Of a stretch of 64,000 nt of DNA, positions 43,146-54,391 are shown in pieces. The stretch covers positions 761,758 to 825,757 of the forward strand of contig NW_021940921.1 of the NCBI RefSeq assembly GCF_004337985.1. The letters run 5' to 3'. This stretch comes from Pyricularia pennisetigena. Taxonomy: Eukaryota > Ascomycota > Sordariomycetes > Magnaporthales > Pyriculariaceae. Under the pieces are notes generated by a model, which ran no database searches, was not told the DNA's origin, and saw only the letters and a program-made list of their open reading frames with translations. Each line of letters starts with the position of its first letter. Position 1 is the stretch's first letter. The translations under genes and the position numbers were made by a program.

Positions 43146-44003
43146 ATGTCATCACACAGCCCCCGAGGCCGTCGCCGACGGGATAGCTACGATGACTACA
43201 ACTACAGAAGCCAATATAGTCGAAACCCACCTCCCCAATACCAAAAAGACGACCGATACCCAGCCTACGACCGCGGCCGCCAGTGGTACGACGACAACTA
43301 CGCCTACCGTCACGAGTCCTACGACAACGACCGCAACAGCAAGCAGACGACCAAGCAGGCCGAGAGGCGCAAGCCCAGAAACAGCTCCCTCAAGGAGGTG
43401 ACCAGCAGGATCAAGGACCTGGTCGTGCGCTCGACGTCGCGCAAGCGGGAGTCCTCTCCGGACGCCAAAAGCGACGTGACCGCGGCGTCGAGCCATACCC
43501 GCGCCGCCCAGAGAAGCCTGAGCCTGGCCGACTCGAGCCGCCGTCACAGTCTCAGCCGCAGTCGGAGCCGCAGCAGGAGCGTGGGCAGTCACGCCAGCTC
43601 GGTGCACACACGCGCCACCACAAAGAGCCGTGGGGCAAAGACGTCGGGGGCCAAGAGCGAGCGCGGCGGCGACAAGACCAGAAAGCGAGACAAGAGCAGT
43701 CACGGGCGGGAGCTTGACCACAGCGAGAGGATCAAGCAGGCGCTGCTGGCGGGGCTGGCCGCGGGGGCAGTGGAAGCGATCCGTGTGCGGAACGAGCCGG
43801 GGCCGTGGAGGGGCCCAAAGGGGAAGAGGGTCGTGACGGCGGCGTTTTCGGCGGCGGCGATCGAAGCGGCGATAGATAAGCATCCTGATCACAACCCCAA
43901 CAAGAAGGCTGTGATCGCGAGACTCGGTGGACTGGTGATGAGTCGGCTGATCAACGGGCCGACGGAGAAGAAACGAAAGGGGAGGTCCGGGAGGAGAAGA
44001 TGA
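43146..44003 (+). CDS. Arg/Ser-rich protein with conserved Ala/Gly-rich C-terminal domain
   Basis: A 285-residue intronless protein. Residues 1-75 are rich in Tyr, Asp and Arg. Residues 90-200 are Ser/Arg-rich with an SRSRSRSRS run, resembling SR-type low-complexity sequence. The C-terminal part (about 200-275) contains a more ordered segment, LLAGLAAGAVEAIRVRNEPGPWRGPKGKRVVTAA in two motifs, then AIEAAIDK and ARLGGLVMSRLING. That pattern of small-residue helices followed by GPKGKR recurs in uncharacterised fungal proteins related to the DUF3824 group. Nuclear or nucleic-acid-associated function is a guess from composition. A 526-codon open frame on the opposite strand is judged a GC-bias shadow. 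Confidence 0.6.
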   Translation: MSSHSPRGRRRRDSYDDYNYRSQYSRNPPPQYQKDDRYPAYDRGRQWYDDNYAYRHESYDNDRNSKQTTKQAERRKPRNSSLKEVTSRIKDLVVRSTSRKRESSPDAKSDVTAASSHTRAAQRSLSLADSSRRHSLSRSRSRSRSVGSHASSVHTRATTKSRGAKTSGAKSERGGDKTRKRDKSSHGRELDHSERIKQALLAGLAAGAVEAIRVRNEPGPWRGPKGKRVVTAAFSAAAIEAAIDKHPDHNPNKKAVIARLGGLVMSRLINGPTEKKRKGRSGRRR

Positions 44004-44643
44004 CAACGCAGTGAGGATTACAGACACGGTGACTGGTGTACAAACAGCGAACAGGATAGCGGCGCGAGCCTTTGGGAAAAATATATGGCGTTGCAGTTTC
44101 GGATCGTGACAGTAATTGTTCGTTTGTCTCTCAAATTCGCAGCATACCACTACTCGGCCAATGACTTCTTGTGAGTCTCCAGTTGTGTCCATGGATGATT
44201 TTTCGTATTGTGTGAGCACAGCTGAGCGTCCTAGGAACTCGAGGTTGTGTGAAGAGCTTGAATTCAGGGCGCTAAACAAATCATCGACCCATTCAAGGAG
44301 ACGTGTGGATGGTGCCACGTCATTTTCGCTTGATTTTGTCATTTGAATTTGTTTACCTATATACAAAGAAATAAAAACTGAGATCAAAGACCTCCATCCA
44401 TCTAGGAACACATAGAGGCGCAGGATTGTTTTGTTTGAACTCTTGTATGAAGTTTTCACTGACTTCGGGTGCTTGTGGATAATTTTAGGTATAGATTGAC
44501 ACACAAGCTGCTGGCAGGCCACTAAGCATAAAATCCCACCGAGTTCCCACCTATTCAAAAAAATACCAAATTGGCCGGGAGATGAGCTCTGGGTAGCACA
44601 GGGCCAAAAATTATTCCTCAAAAAACACGCGTATTTTGCAGCA
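44004..44643. other. Intergenic, no feature seen
   Basis: No supported gene; 3' region of the preceding gene and a possible promoter for the small gene at 44644. Confidence 0.35.
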
Positions 44644-44949
44644 ATGACTAACGGCGCACCCCACGCGGCAACAGAGCCGCTGCTCAACAGCAAGCAACGA
44701 AGCGGCTTGGCCTCAGTCCACCACTCACTCAAGAACGCGCAAGCTCAAGTTTCGCTGCTCCTCGACCAAGTCGCCGATATCGCAATCAAGAATATGCTGA
44801 CCGAGTTGGCTGATGATGTAGACGTGGTGATTAAGAGTGTGGACGACATTGGTGCCAGCGCTGCTCACCCTGACAAACGGGTCAGGATTTATGATCCAAG
44901 GGATCCCGAGTTTCAAGCGACCCAGGCGAAGCTCAGTCGACAAGAGTAA
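44644..44949 (+). CDS. Hypothetical small helical protein
   Basis: A 101-residue open frame from an ATG in a reasonable context (gcaatgact). The middle (VHHSLKNAQAQVSLLLDQVADIA and NMLTELADDVDVVIKSVDD, two segments) is strongly amphipathic and likely forms two helices or a coiled coil. The end is charged. There is no signal peptide or known domain. It may be a small real gene or the first exon of a longer one; a donor-like gtaag follows immediately after the stop context. Confidence 0.4.
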   Translation: MTNGAPHAATEPLLNSKQRSGLASVHHSLKNAQAQVSLLLDQVADIAIKNMLTELADDVDVVIKSVDDIGASAAHPDKRVRIYDPRDPEFQATQAKLSRQE

Positions 44950-45999
44950 GGGAATGTTTAAAGTCCCAAAGGCGACTTCTGCAATACGCGTTTGGCGTAT
45001 TCATGGCGGTTGACAGTGTCAGTGGCGGCACAAGTTACAACTGAACGGTCTATAACTCTTTCTGCTGATTTCCAAAGGTTCGGTATAAGCTCAGGTAGCA
45101 GCTCAGGAAATTGCCAGTAAACATATTTTGCTGCTACTTTGGCCTCTTTGCTGCGGAAAGTTGAAACTGCTTGAGTGTGATTAATGTAAAATTATGCCCT
45201 GCACTGGGGGTGCGTTGGGCCTATTGGGAAGTTTTCAGTGATACATGATGAGTTCTACGCCAAGGATGAGTGGTATTGAGCATTGCTTCCAGCCAAACAA
45301 CAATCAAAATGTTGTAGTCTCAACTAAGTACGCTATACCTCATCTTGGCTGGGCAAGGTGTTCTTTTTCAATGAATTTTAATCAAGACTGACTTCGTCAA
45401 AAGACTGCAAGTATCAGAGCTGGTTCCTTCCAGCTGCCTCCGGTACCGGAGCCGCAAATACCACGCTGCCTAGTCTGCAAGTCGTGCCTTCCTAGTTTGG
45501 AATCTTCCCAACTGATGCTCAGCTTGGCTTTAGGCTGCCGGAGGTGAGAGTGATTTCTGCTTCTCAAAACTGAGTTTTCTGATCAGGCTGGCCTCTTCTC
45601 ATCAACTATTTGCTTACCCAGAGAGCAGGAAGCCAGCCCTTCTTTTCAGTGCGCCATCCTCCAGGAGTCTCTTACCACTCGTTTTGTATTATTACTTCAA
45701 CTTCGGCTTTGCCATCTCGGGCTTTGTCGTAGTTGATGCTACAATCAAATCCCTTTGTCTCGACCTGTAACAGCCATCTTTTGACACAAAGTTTGACTAT
45801 TTATCACTGGTAGAGGTACTGTTGCTACGGTTCTATTGTGTTTATCACTGTCAATAACAGCATCATCAAACTCTCACAAGTAAGATGTACTATGCCTGCG
45901 CGAGACAGCTGCAATAATGGCCGCAAACTCCAGCCAAGAAACAGCCTTGACTAGTGATAGTAACGAGCAGTGTTCCTAGCGCAGGTTTCAATCGATAGC
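44950..45999. other. Intergenic, no supported gene
   Basis: About 1 kb without a recognisable coding region. An acceptor-like cgcag at about 45980-45984 in front of the open frame at 46000 leaves room for an upstream exon of that gene. Confidence 0.35.
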
Positions 46000-47244
46000 A
46001 TGGTCAGGAAGAACCGGCGCCGCCGAGCAACGCCCCCAGGCGACCGGAGAACGCGTGTCCGCCTCGATGACGAGGGCCTGCGGCCGCAGGACTGCTGCGA
46101 ATCAGCAATTGTCTATCGCACAAACCCTTTTGCAGCTTTCAATGCTCCTACAAACTTCGGATTCAGTCATGACATAGCGACCAGCAACATGTCCCCATCG
46201 TCAGTCGAGTATCGCATGAGCGTCTTGTTTCCGCACGGGATCAAGATCCGCGACACCCCCAGGTTCTACGATCCGAACGACCACTTCGACACGAATCCCA
46301 CCCACGGCAATTTTCATCGCATCCCGAAGGAAGATGGAGAGTTGTCTGCCCACGGCCTAGCTGAGGTTTGGGTCGCGCCATCGCTACTGAAAGACTTCAT
46401 TCAGAGCTATAATGCCTTGTTGAGATGCCCACACGCCTCAATCGAAACAAAAAAGGCTGAAGTCATGAGCCTCCTCTTTCGGAGGACCAGTTATGGTCTC
46501 CCGCCACACGTTTGGAAAGCAATGAACTGCTTCCAGATCGAGAGACGACTGGGCACCCGCCTGGCCACCCCGAACACCGGCTTCGGGAGCAACCCTACGA
46601 ATGCTGCCTCTCCTCCCATCATTCAACCTTGCACCTACAGCCTGGTTGACAGTGATCCTTCCGACTGCAGCTACTGGATCCAGACGCTCGGCTTTGGGAG
46701 AGGCTGGTCGGAGTCGTTTATTGGGCTGACACTGCAATTGGATAATCGAATCATCTTGCCCTATCTCACCGTTGAATTTTGGCGCGAAGGCGAAGGCGAG
46801 TTTGGCTGTGTGAACAGGATGGCTAGAAACGCGGGGATCGCCCTTTACAACAGATACCTTCTGCGTGAGAGGTCGGTTACTAGGTTGGTCGAGGAGCCAA
46901 CTTGGGACGCCCGAGACACTGGCGATCCTTTACAAGATATCAAGCATTATGGTATCGTCATGTCGGAGACGGGTTTTACTGTGCGAGTGTTCCAACCCGA
47001 CAGGCCCGGGAGCGAGAGTGGTGTACAAGGCAATTTAAAGACTGATACTTGCAGAAACCTCACTGGACTTATGAGGTGGACGGGATGCACCGCATTTGAG
47101 ATGATGTCCGGTACTCTACGACAGCAAGCTTCAGTTTGGTACCTGCTGAGCTGGGTAAACGAGATTCATCGCTGGGCGATCGGAGCTTATGCCCCTGGTT
47201 GCGCTCGTGATATCGATCGCTGCATGGCAAAGAGGCCGTGGTGA
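46000..47244 (+). CDS. Uncharacterised fungal protein, possibly nuclease-fold related
   Basis: A 414-residue protein from ATG 46000, which starts with a basic segment (MVRKNRRRRATPPGDRR). The C-terminal third has a strand-helix pattern, LPYLTVEFWREGEG followed by RMARNAGIALYNRYLLRE. It recalls a family of fungal hypothetical proteins with a PD-(D/E)XK-like core (typically L-T-I-E-F-K then a helix ending in ALYNR). Here the position normally holding the catalytic lysine reads Trp, so nuclease activity would be doubtful. No signal peptide or membrane segment. It is Cys- and Trp-rich near the end. The function is unknown and the fold link is a recollection, not a search result. Confidence 0.55.
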   Translation: MVRKNRRRRATPPGDRRTRVRLDDEGLRPQDCCESAIVYRTNPFAAFNAPTNFGFSHDIATSNMSPSSVEYRMSVLFPHGIKIRDTPRFYDPNDHFDTNPTHGNFHRIPKEDGELSAHGLAEVWVAPSLLKDFIQSYNALLRCPHASIETKKAEVMSLLFRRTSYGLPPHVWKAMNCFQIERRLGTRLATPNTGFGSNPTNAASPPIIQPCTYSLVDSDPSDCSYWIQTLGFGRGWSESFIGLTLQLDNRIILPYLTVEFWREGEGEFGCVNRMARNAGIALYNRYLLRERSVTRLVEEPTWDARDTGDPLQDIKHYGIVMSETGFTVRVFQPDRPGSESGVQGNLKTDTCRNLTGLMRWTGCTAFEMMSGTLRQQASVWYLLSWVNEIHRWAIGAYAPGCARDIDRCMAKRPW

Positions 47245-47338
47245 CCAAGACGGAGTGATTTTATCGCTCGGGAACCTGAGAGGTTTGGTATGCCATGAGG
47301 TGTTATTTGATTCTTTTTCTTTTTCTTTTTTTNNNNNN

Positions 47339-47381
<43 letters not shown>

Positions 47382-48662
47382 TTTTCTCTTCAGATGTAAG
47401 CCCCTGATTTCTCGATTTGAGTCTGTTGATCTACTGGATGGAAAACTTTCGCCGTGTTTTAGTTTGTGGTGAGCGTTGATTTGAGAACGCGATGTGTGTA
47501 TCTAGGGTAATCCTGATGGTTATATCATGGTTCAGTGCATGCAGCCTTGGGCTAACTAAGATGAGCTACAAGGGATTGTAAAGTAATAAGAATGCTGGAC
47601 TAGCAAGTAGAATGGGCAAAGAAAGTCAAAATTAGATCCTAATGCAGCAAATAATTGCTTTTATCTGTCGCGCTCCAACCGCAATGCATCCATTCTGACG
47701 GGCAGGTGCAGTGCAGGGCAACCGAAGCCAAGCAAAGTCCAGCTGTTAAGTTACTTTTATTAATGCTTAATCAGGTCAGGTGACCTGGGCCACGATAAGG
47801 TACTGTCAAGTGCCGATCAGGAAGCCTGTTCCCGTGGCAATAAGCAGGGGTGGACCTGATTGGGCGGCTTTGGGCACAATCACTCCACTTCGACAGGAGC
47901 AGTCAACAGAACGATGGCCAGGGGGTCTGTTCGTTGGCGGGCTGGAGGGGGACGCCAAAATTTAGACGCGGGCGCGATCATTGGGTTAATCAAAGGGAAA
48001 TCGCATGTCAATGCACCTAACCGTCCACGACATCTTCAACGAAGACGTTGCCGCGCTGAACACATCCATTTGAGGGCTTGATCCAGAAATCAATAACGAC
48101 TTTGCTCGACTACGATCCTAGACTTGCATTAGCCCCTCTCCCGCTGCTTTGTACTCCCAGTCTCAGCGCTACTCTATTTTTTTTTGTTTTTGGCACTGGA
48201 CGTCATCTGGATGCCCGACTTAGGCAGCGTCACCACAATCAAGCAGCAGCGGTACCCTACCCGACCTCAGCTCTCGTCGGCGCATAGTACTCGGCCATCT
48301 CTTCCTAAAACCTGAATCATCCCGGAAATATATCCTTTGAGCATTTGCAGTGCAAGGCAAAGTACGTCGAGCCGCCCCTCCAACTGCCACACCGCCTCGG
48401 GCATCAGTGCCCAGAACATTTCGGCCTGCGGCTTTTGCGGAAGATTTCCTCTCGCATTACATCGGCTCGAATGCCTGCTGCGAAGCCGAGCTGCACGTAT
48501 TGTTCACCTTGCATCCGAACTAACAAAATCGCCGATAGAGTTCAACAAGACTGGTCTGTCAAATTCTGAATTGAACATAAACGGACGAGCCCTTCAACCG
48601 ACGGAACCGACTCAACTACCCTACCTCCCTTAAGTCCTGGTGACGGCGAAACAAGAAACACG
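47245..48662. other. Intergenic with small assembly gap; upstream region of the TOG gene
   Basis: This stretch begins with a long poly-T tract (about 47321-47379) interrupted by six Ns at 47333-47338. The rest has no supported gene and presumably includes the promoter and 5' leader of the gene at 48663. Confidence 0.45.
47333..47338. other. Assembly gap (6 N) inside poly-T
   Basis: Six unknown bases sit within a homopolymer of more than 40 T. The true run length is unresolved. Confidence 0.95.
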
Positions 48663-51571
48663 ATGGCGGAACAAGAGGAAGATTTTAGCTCTTTGCCGCT
48701 GACAGACCGTTGGGTGCACAAGGTGCGCGTGCTCCATGCTGCGGTTACTGGTGCCACTGGAGCAACAATAATTGACGAGAGAATTTTACTGTCTAGGTCT
48801 GGAAGGTGCGAAAGCAAGCTTACGAAGACGGTGCGAAACAATTCGAGAAGACGCCCGACGAACACGACCCAGCCTTTCGACCGTTCCTCCAAGACCCTTC
48901 GCTCTTCAAGTCAGCAGTAGCAGACTCCAACGTCGCGGCGCAACAAGAAGGAATCGCGGCATTGTGCGCATTTCTCAAGTTCGGTGGCAGGGAAGGATGT
49001 TTGCGAACACGAAGCCAGGCCATCACCCCCATTCTCGAGAAGGGTCTCTCGTCGACAAGAGCAGCCACCAAGACGTCGTCGCTCGAGGCTCTTTTATTGT
49101 TTATAGAACTGGACGTGCCTAGCCCTGTCATTGAGGATGTTCTGCCGATATTGTCGGCGAAACAACCCAAGGTCATCGCTGCCGCATTATCCGCTCTGAC
49201 GCAGATCTTCCACAACTACGGTTGCAAGACGGCCGATCCGAAACCGGTCCTCAAAGCGCTCCCAAAGGTCTTTGGCCACGCGGACAAGAATGTCCGAGCC
49301 GAGGCCACAAACCTGACCGTCGAGTTCTACAGGTGGCTGCGAGATGCGATGAAGCCCATGATTTGGAACGAGCTGAAGCCGGCACAGCAGACGGATCTCG
49401 AGGCGCAGTTTGAAAAGATACGAGCGGAACCTCCACCCAAGCAAGAACGTCTCTTACGGTCTCAACAAGAAGCACAAGCGAGAGCGCCTGCGGGGGGTGG
49501 GGATGATTACGACGGAGGCGAGGAAGAACCAGAGGAGCCCGCAGAGATTGATGCATTTGACCTCGCAGAGCCGCAAGATGTCCTGAAAGCCCTGCCTGCA
49601 TCTTTCCACGATAACATTGCTTCGTCGAAATGGAAGGACAGGAAAGAGGCGTTGGAAGGGCTCTATGCGTTGTTAAATGTGCCTCGCATCAAAGACGGCG
49701 ATTTCAACGAGATAAACCGGGCATTTGCCAAAAGTATGAAGGACGCCAACATTGCAGTTGTCATACAGGCTGCGCAATGTCTCGAGGCCTTGGCCAAGGG
49801 ACTGCGGAAAGCCTATGGCAAATATAGGAGTGTCGTCATGCAGCCGATTCTCGAAAGGCTCAAGGAGAAAAAAGCAACCGTAACGGACGCCTTGGGTGCT
49901 GCCCTAGATGCCGTCTTTTTGTCAACAAGCCTGACCGAGTGTCTTGAGGACATCACTGCTTATATGATTCACAAAAACCCTCAAGTCAAGGAGGGAACAG
50001 CGAAATTTCTGATACGATGCTTGAGGACGACAAGAGAAGTTCCGGCCAAAGCGGAAATAAACACCATGGTGGAGTCGGCCAAGAAGCTCCTAGCCGAGTC
50101 AACAGAGACGTTGCGAGCTAGTGGTGCCGAGATTCTTGGAACCATTATGAAGATCATTGGCGAGCGCGGGATGAATGCACACCTTGAGGGCCTGGATGAC
50201 ATTCGCAAGAACAAGATAAAAGAATTTTTCGAGACAGCCGAAGTCAAAGCAAAGGAACGACCCAAGCCTATCATCGGCAAAACGCCAGCACCAGCAGCTG
50301 GCCCACCGAAGCGGTTGATGGGTGGCAAAAAGGCACCGGCTGGTGTGAAAAAGCCGGCCGCTGTGGCCCCACCACCAGCAAAGGAAGAACCCCTGGCGCC
50401 GCAACCGACATCGCGTCCCACACCGGCTGGCGGCAAGTTGGGAATGCCCAAGCCGTCAGGTCTAGGAGGTTTGAAACCACCAGCAAAGCGCGCGCTTGCT
50501 GGTCCCGGAACAATGGCATCTCCACGTCGGCCACCTTCGGCTGCGCCCCCTGCTATGGACGACGAGCCTGAGTATGCAGCGCCACCACCGCAACCAAAGT
50601 TAGGAATGGGCCGTGGCGGTCTTGCTGGACGTTCGCTCGCCAAGCCCGCTGCGCCAGCGGCAGTACCGGCGGCTCCTCCGTCGCCTGGACCGTCATCAGG
50701 ACTCATGGCCCTTGAGCGCGCCGAGCTCGAGGAACTTCGCGCGGCCAATGATCGGTTGACCAAACTTGTTGAGGAATCACGACATGAGCGCACTAAACTC
50801 ATGTCGGAGATTCAGGAACTGAAGAATCAGAACGCCGGCCTGATCGAAGACCACACGCGCGACGTGCTGAGCATCAAGGCCAAGGAGACGCAGCTCGTCC
50901 GGGCTAGGAGCGATGCCGAAGCCGCCGAGAGCACAAATGAGCGTCTACGGCGCGAGCTGGAGCGCCTTAAGCGGGCGCTTGGTAAAGCGGAGGCCATGGG
51001 AATGCACATGCAGCATGACGACCCGCGCAGCCCGGCTGGGAGCGTCCCGTCGCCATCACAAGATGACGTGGGCATCTTCAGAGACGGCAGCGAAAGGGGC
51101 GGATATGGTGGCGGCAGCAACGGGAGGAACAGGATTAGCTATGCTAGCACGCATAGTGAAGAGAAAGAGAATGGCGACGACCACCGCGCGCCACCGTACA
51201 GCCGAAACAAGATGATGAGTCCCGAGCTCCGGTACGCCAACAGCGGCACCTCGAGCGGGAGAGGCAGCCCTGCGAGAGGATTCAGGAGGGAGGCGGGAGA
51301 CGGTGACAGTGTCGGTGTCAGGCCGAAATACTCAAGCGGCGCGAGCAACTACGCGCCTTCTGAGCGAGTGGGCTCTTCGGCGCCCGCTGCTGGGCAAGGA
51401 GTCGAGAGCTGGAAGAGGGCTGCCGAAGTGACAAGCCAACTCAAGGCAAGAATAGAGCAGATGAAGGTCAGTCAAGTCTCTCTAATGATTGTGCTTTGGG
51501 TCTTTTCGTCTTGGGGCCTTTGCTGACTGTCAGACGACGTGTTTCAGGCAAAACAAGGATTATCACGATAG
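48663..51571 (+). CDS. STU2: XMAP215/Stu2-family microtubule polymerase (TOG domains)
   Basis: Three exons (48663-48722, 48797-51466, 51548-51571) encode 917 residues. The last exon adds only seven codons before TAG. TOG1 (about 12-230) and TOG2 (about 290-510) show HEAT-like repeats with the conserved first-loop tryptophans (HKVWKVRKQAYED and SSKWKDRKEALEG). A basic Pro/Ala/Gly-rich linker (about 510-660) binds microtubule lattice in this family. A coiled coil follows (about 660-760; LMALERAELEELRAANDRL) for dimerisation, then a disordered Ser/Gly-rich tail. These proteins add tubulin at plus ends and at spindle pole bodies; fungal orthologues are Stu2, Alp14 and AlpA. The first-intron position right after RWVHK makes ATG 48663 the start. 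Confidence 0.9.
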
Positions 51572-52248
51572 CAAGTCCCCACTGGATCTGCATTTTTCTT
51601 ACAGCATTTCGGCACTCATTCTCGCTTGTAGAGGAACAACCGTTATAGCGTAATGTTTATGTACACTTCTGGCATATCAACTTGGGCATGGACTTGCGGG
51701 CATCATGGTTGACGAGGGTGTTCAAGGGCGGCTGTTTTACGAGTTATGTTTGCGATTCTAATTTTTTTTTTTTTTTCTGACTTTGTTGGAATGATGATAT
51801 CTGCATATATGTTATCTTCTATCTTTGTTTTCTTTGGCGGTGTCGCGTGACTCTCACGCAGCTGTACAATGCCCCCTTTTCCGATTCCTTCCACGCACTA
51901 TTAGCTTGGCAGCTGTCTAGCCTTACACGTTGACCAATCTGGACCCTGGAGTCGAGTCCACCACATGGATACGCATTGTCCACTCATTTCAGCGAACGAG
52001 CATATGCAGCGAGGGCGTCCCACTATTTCTCCCGCGCAACAAAAGCAATTTGCGGCCCCGGATTTATTTTTTTCGAGAGTGGGATTGGGACACTGCGAAG
52101 GAACCCATGGCAAATAAAGCCGTGGTTTTCTGGGAGGTGTCCTGATCGCTTCCCTGTAGTCGCGACTTTTGTTTTTGCCAACAGGGCAACAAAATATAGC
52201 CGCAGAGTTCCAGCAAAACCTGAGCTCGATAAGCTCTTGGTTGGAGAA
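51572..52248. other. Intergenic, no feature seen
   Basis: Terminator region of the TOG gene and promoter of the P450. A poly-T tract lies near 51762-51777. Nothing else is supported. Confidence 0.4.
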
Positions 52249-54391
52249 ATGTTTCACGAAAATGTTCTAACGTTCTGCCGGCGACTGCAGCAAGCAATCG
52301 TGCATTTTGAGGTCGACTTCAAGCTGGTGCGCCTGGGATTAGTCGCAACGGCGACGCTGATCGGCATCGCGGTCATATATTATGCCTTTGTAGGCTACAG
52401 GGTCCGGTCTAGGTTCCAGCGGCTGCAGAAGCAGGGAGTGGTATGTTTTCTGCCGTATGCGTTTGCTTTTCCTTTCCTAATTGAGCAAGATTTCGAAAGG
52501 GAGGCGAACAAAAGAAGAGCAAAGACAAAAAAAAAAAACACGCATTAACACCAACAAACCTTATCCCAGCCCATGATGCCGCATAACCCTATCCTGGGGC
52601 ACCTGCCGCTGATGCCAAAGATCCTGGCTGGCTTGCCGGCGGACGCGGCGTCGCTCTTCCTGCCGCTTCAGATCCAGCAAAACTGGCGGTCAGTGTTTCC
52701 CGAGAACGTTTCGGAGCTGCCGCCGGTAGTCTACGTCGACCTGTGGCCGCTGATGCCGCCGACGGCAATGAGCTTCTCGGGCGATGTCTCGGCGCAGTTC
52801 ACGCAGGAGTTCAACCAGGTCAAGCTGCCGGACCAGAAGCGCTTCCTGATGCCACTGACGGGGACCCGCGACGTCTCCTCGGCTGAGGGCGACGAGTGGG
52901 TGCGGCGCCGCAAGGCCCTGAACCCGCTCTTTAGCCCGCAGAACATCATGGCCTGGGTCCCGGAGCTCGTCGTCGAGCTCGAGGTGTTTCTGGAGGGGCT
53001 CAGGAGCAAGGTTGGCAAGGGAGGGGGTTGGGGTCCGATGTTTCGGCTTCAGAGGCCGGTTGAGCTGTTTACGTTGGACATGATCAACCATTTCTGTCTG
53101 TTAGTAATTTTCATCCTTTTCGTACTTGTTTTTCGTACTTGTTTTTCGTACTTGTTTTGTTTTTTGGTGGTCATAGACTCGAACGATCATGTTGCTAACA
53201 GGAGAGTCTGCTCGCCCTTTTCCCCAGGAGCAAACGCTTTCACGAGCAGACATCCGCAATGAGCGTCGTGTCGACAGGCGTGCTAGACATACTGTCGCGG
53301 CAGGCCATGTTCCTGCACATCGGCAACGTCTGGGGCTACTATAGCCCCTGGCGGCTCTACAAGGTTTGGCAGCAGCAGCAGCTCATGAACGATTTCTTCC
53401 TCCCTTATATCCGTCGGCGATTCGACGCCAGGGCCAAGGAGAGCGAGTCGTCGCCGGCGGGGACAGGTGGCGTCGACCTCCCGCACGTCATGTTCAAGGC
53501 GGCCGAGGCGAGTAGCGCCAAGGAGGACCGCAAGCTCGCCTTCTTGGACGTGGCGCCGGACGTCATGGGCGAGGCCAAGCTGATGGTGTTTGCGGGCCAC
53601 GACACGACGACGTTTGCGCTCACGAGCAGCATCAAGCTCCTATCGGAGCACCCGGCCGCGCTGGAAAAGGTGCGGGCCGAGGTCAAGGAGGTCCTGGGCG
53701 ACAGGCCGATGGATCGGATCAGGGAGGAGCCGCACCTGCTCAACTCGCTCGTCTACACCAACGCCGTCATCAAGGAGACGCTGCGCGTACACCCCAACGT
53801 CGGCACGCTGCGCATCGGCGCCGAGGGATTCAGCCTGTACGGCCCGCCGGGCAGCGGGCACGAGGGCGTCGTCTTCCCCGTGGGCGGCTGCATGCTCTGG
53901 GACGCGAGCTCGGCCATCATGCGGCACGAGGCGGTCTGGCCGCGCGCGGGCGAGTTCGTGCCCGAGCGGTGGCTGGTGGAGCAAGGGGACGAGCTCTACC
54001 CCGGCGAGTACCAGAAGAACTGGTACCGGCCGTTCGAGCAGGGGCCCAGGAACTGCATTGGGCAGCCGCTGGCCATGGCGGAGCTCAAGATGGCGGTGGC
54101 GTGCGTGGTGGCCGAGTTTGATGTTGAGTGTGATTGGGACGAGTGGGATGTTGTTTGGTGAGTCTTTTATTTTTTTTATTTTTTTTTTTTCGTGTGTTGT
54201 TGTCTGTCCCCTCTTTCCGCTTTCCAACTAAAAGCTAACCTTGTTGTATTAAACCCAGCGGCAACGTCGGCCCTGGCGCCAAAAAGTTTACACACAATGG
54301 CAACAGGCTCTACATGGTCAACGAGGAAGGGCCGCCCAAGTTCAAGGATGGGATGCCGGTGCACGTGCGGCTCCGGTCAGGAAAGGAATAA
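52249..54391 (+). CDS. Cytochrome P450 monooxygenase
   Basis: Four exons (52249-52440, 52570-53099, 53228-54157, 54259-54391) encode 594 residues with consistent phases. The N-terminus has a membrane anchor (about residues 24-46, LVRLGLVATATLIGIAVIYY) expected to hold it on the endoplasmic reticulum. The I-helix oxygen-activation motif is AGHDTT (363-368). The K-helix ExxR is ETLR (424-427). The heme-binding loop FEQGPRNCIG (510-519) contains the cysteine ligand Cys517. All essential residues are present. Substrate cannot be told from sequence; no biosynthetic partner genes are adjacent, so it is not an obvious secondary-metabolite cluster. Intron 2 uses a gttagt donor and is the least certain boundary. 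Confidence 0.88.

Noticed and set aside
43152..44732. 526-codon open frame on the minus strand
   Set aside because: It lies antisense to the Arg/Ser-rich gene; its peptide is compositionally odd with no domain, and it is explained by the GC-rich codon pattern of the + strand gene.
49981..50802. 273-codon minus-strand frame rich in Ser and Ala
   Set aside because: Antisense to the TOG-domain gene's linker; low complexity only.
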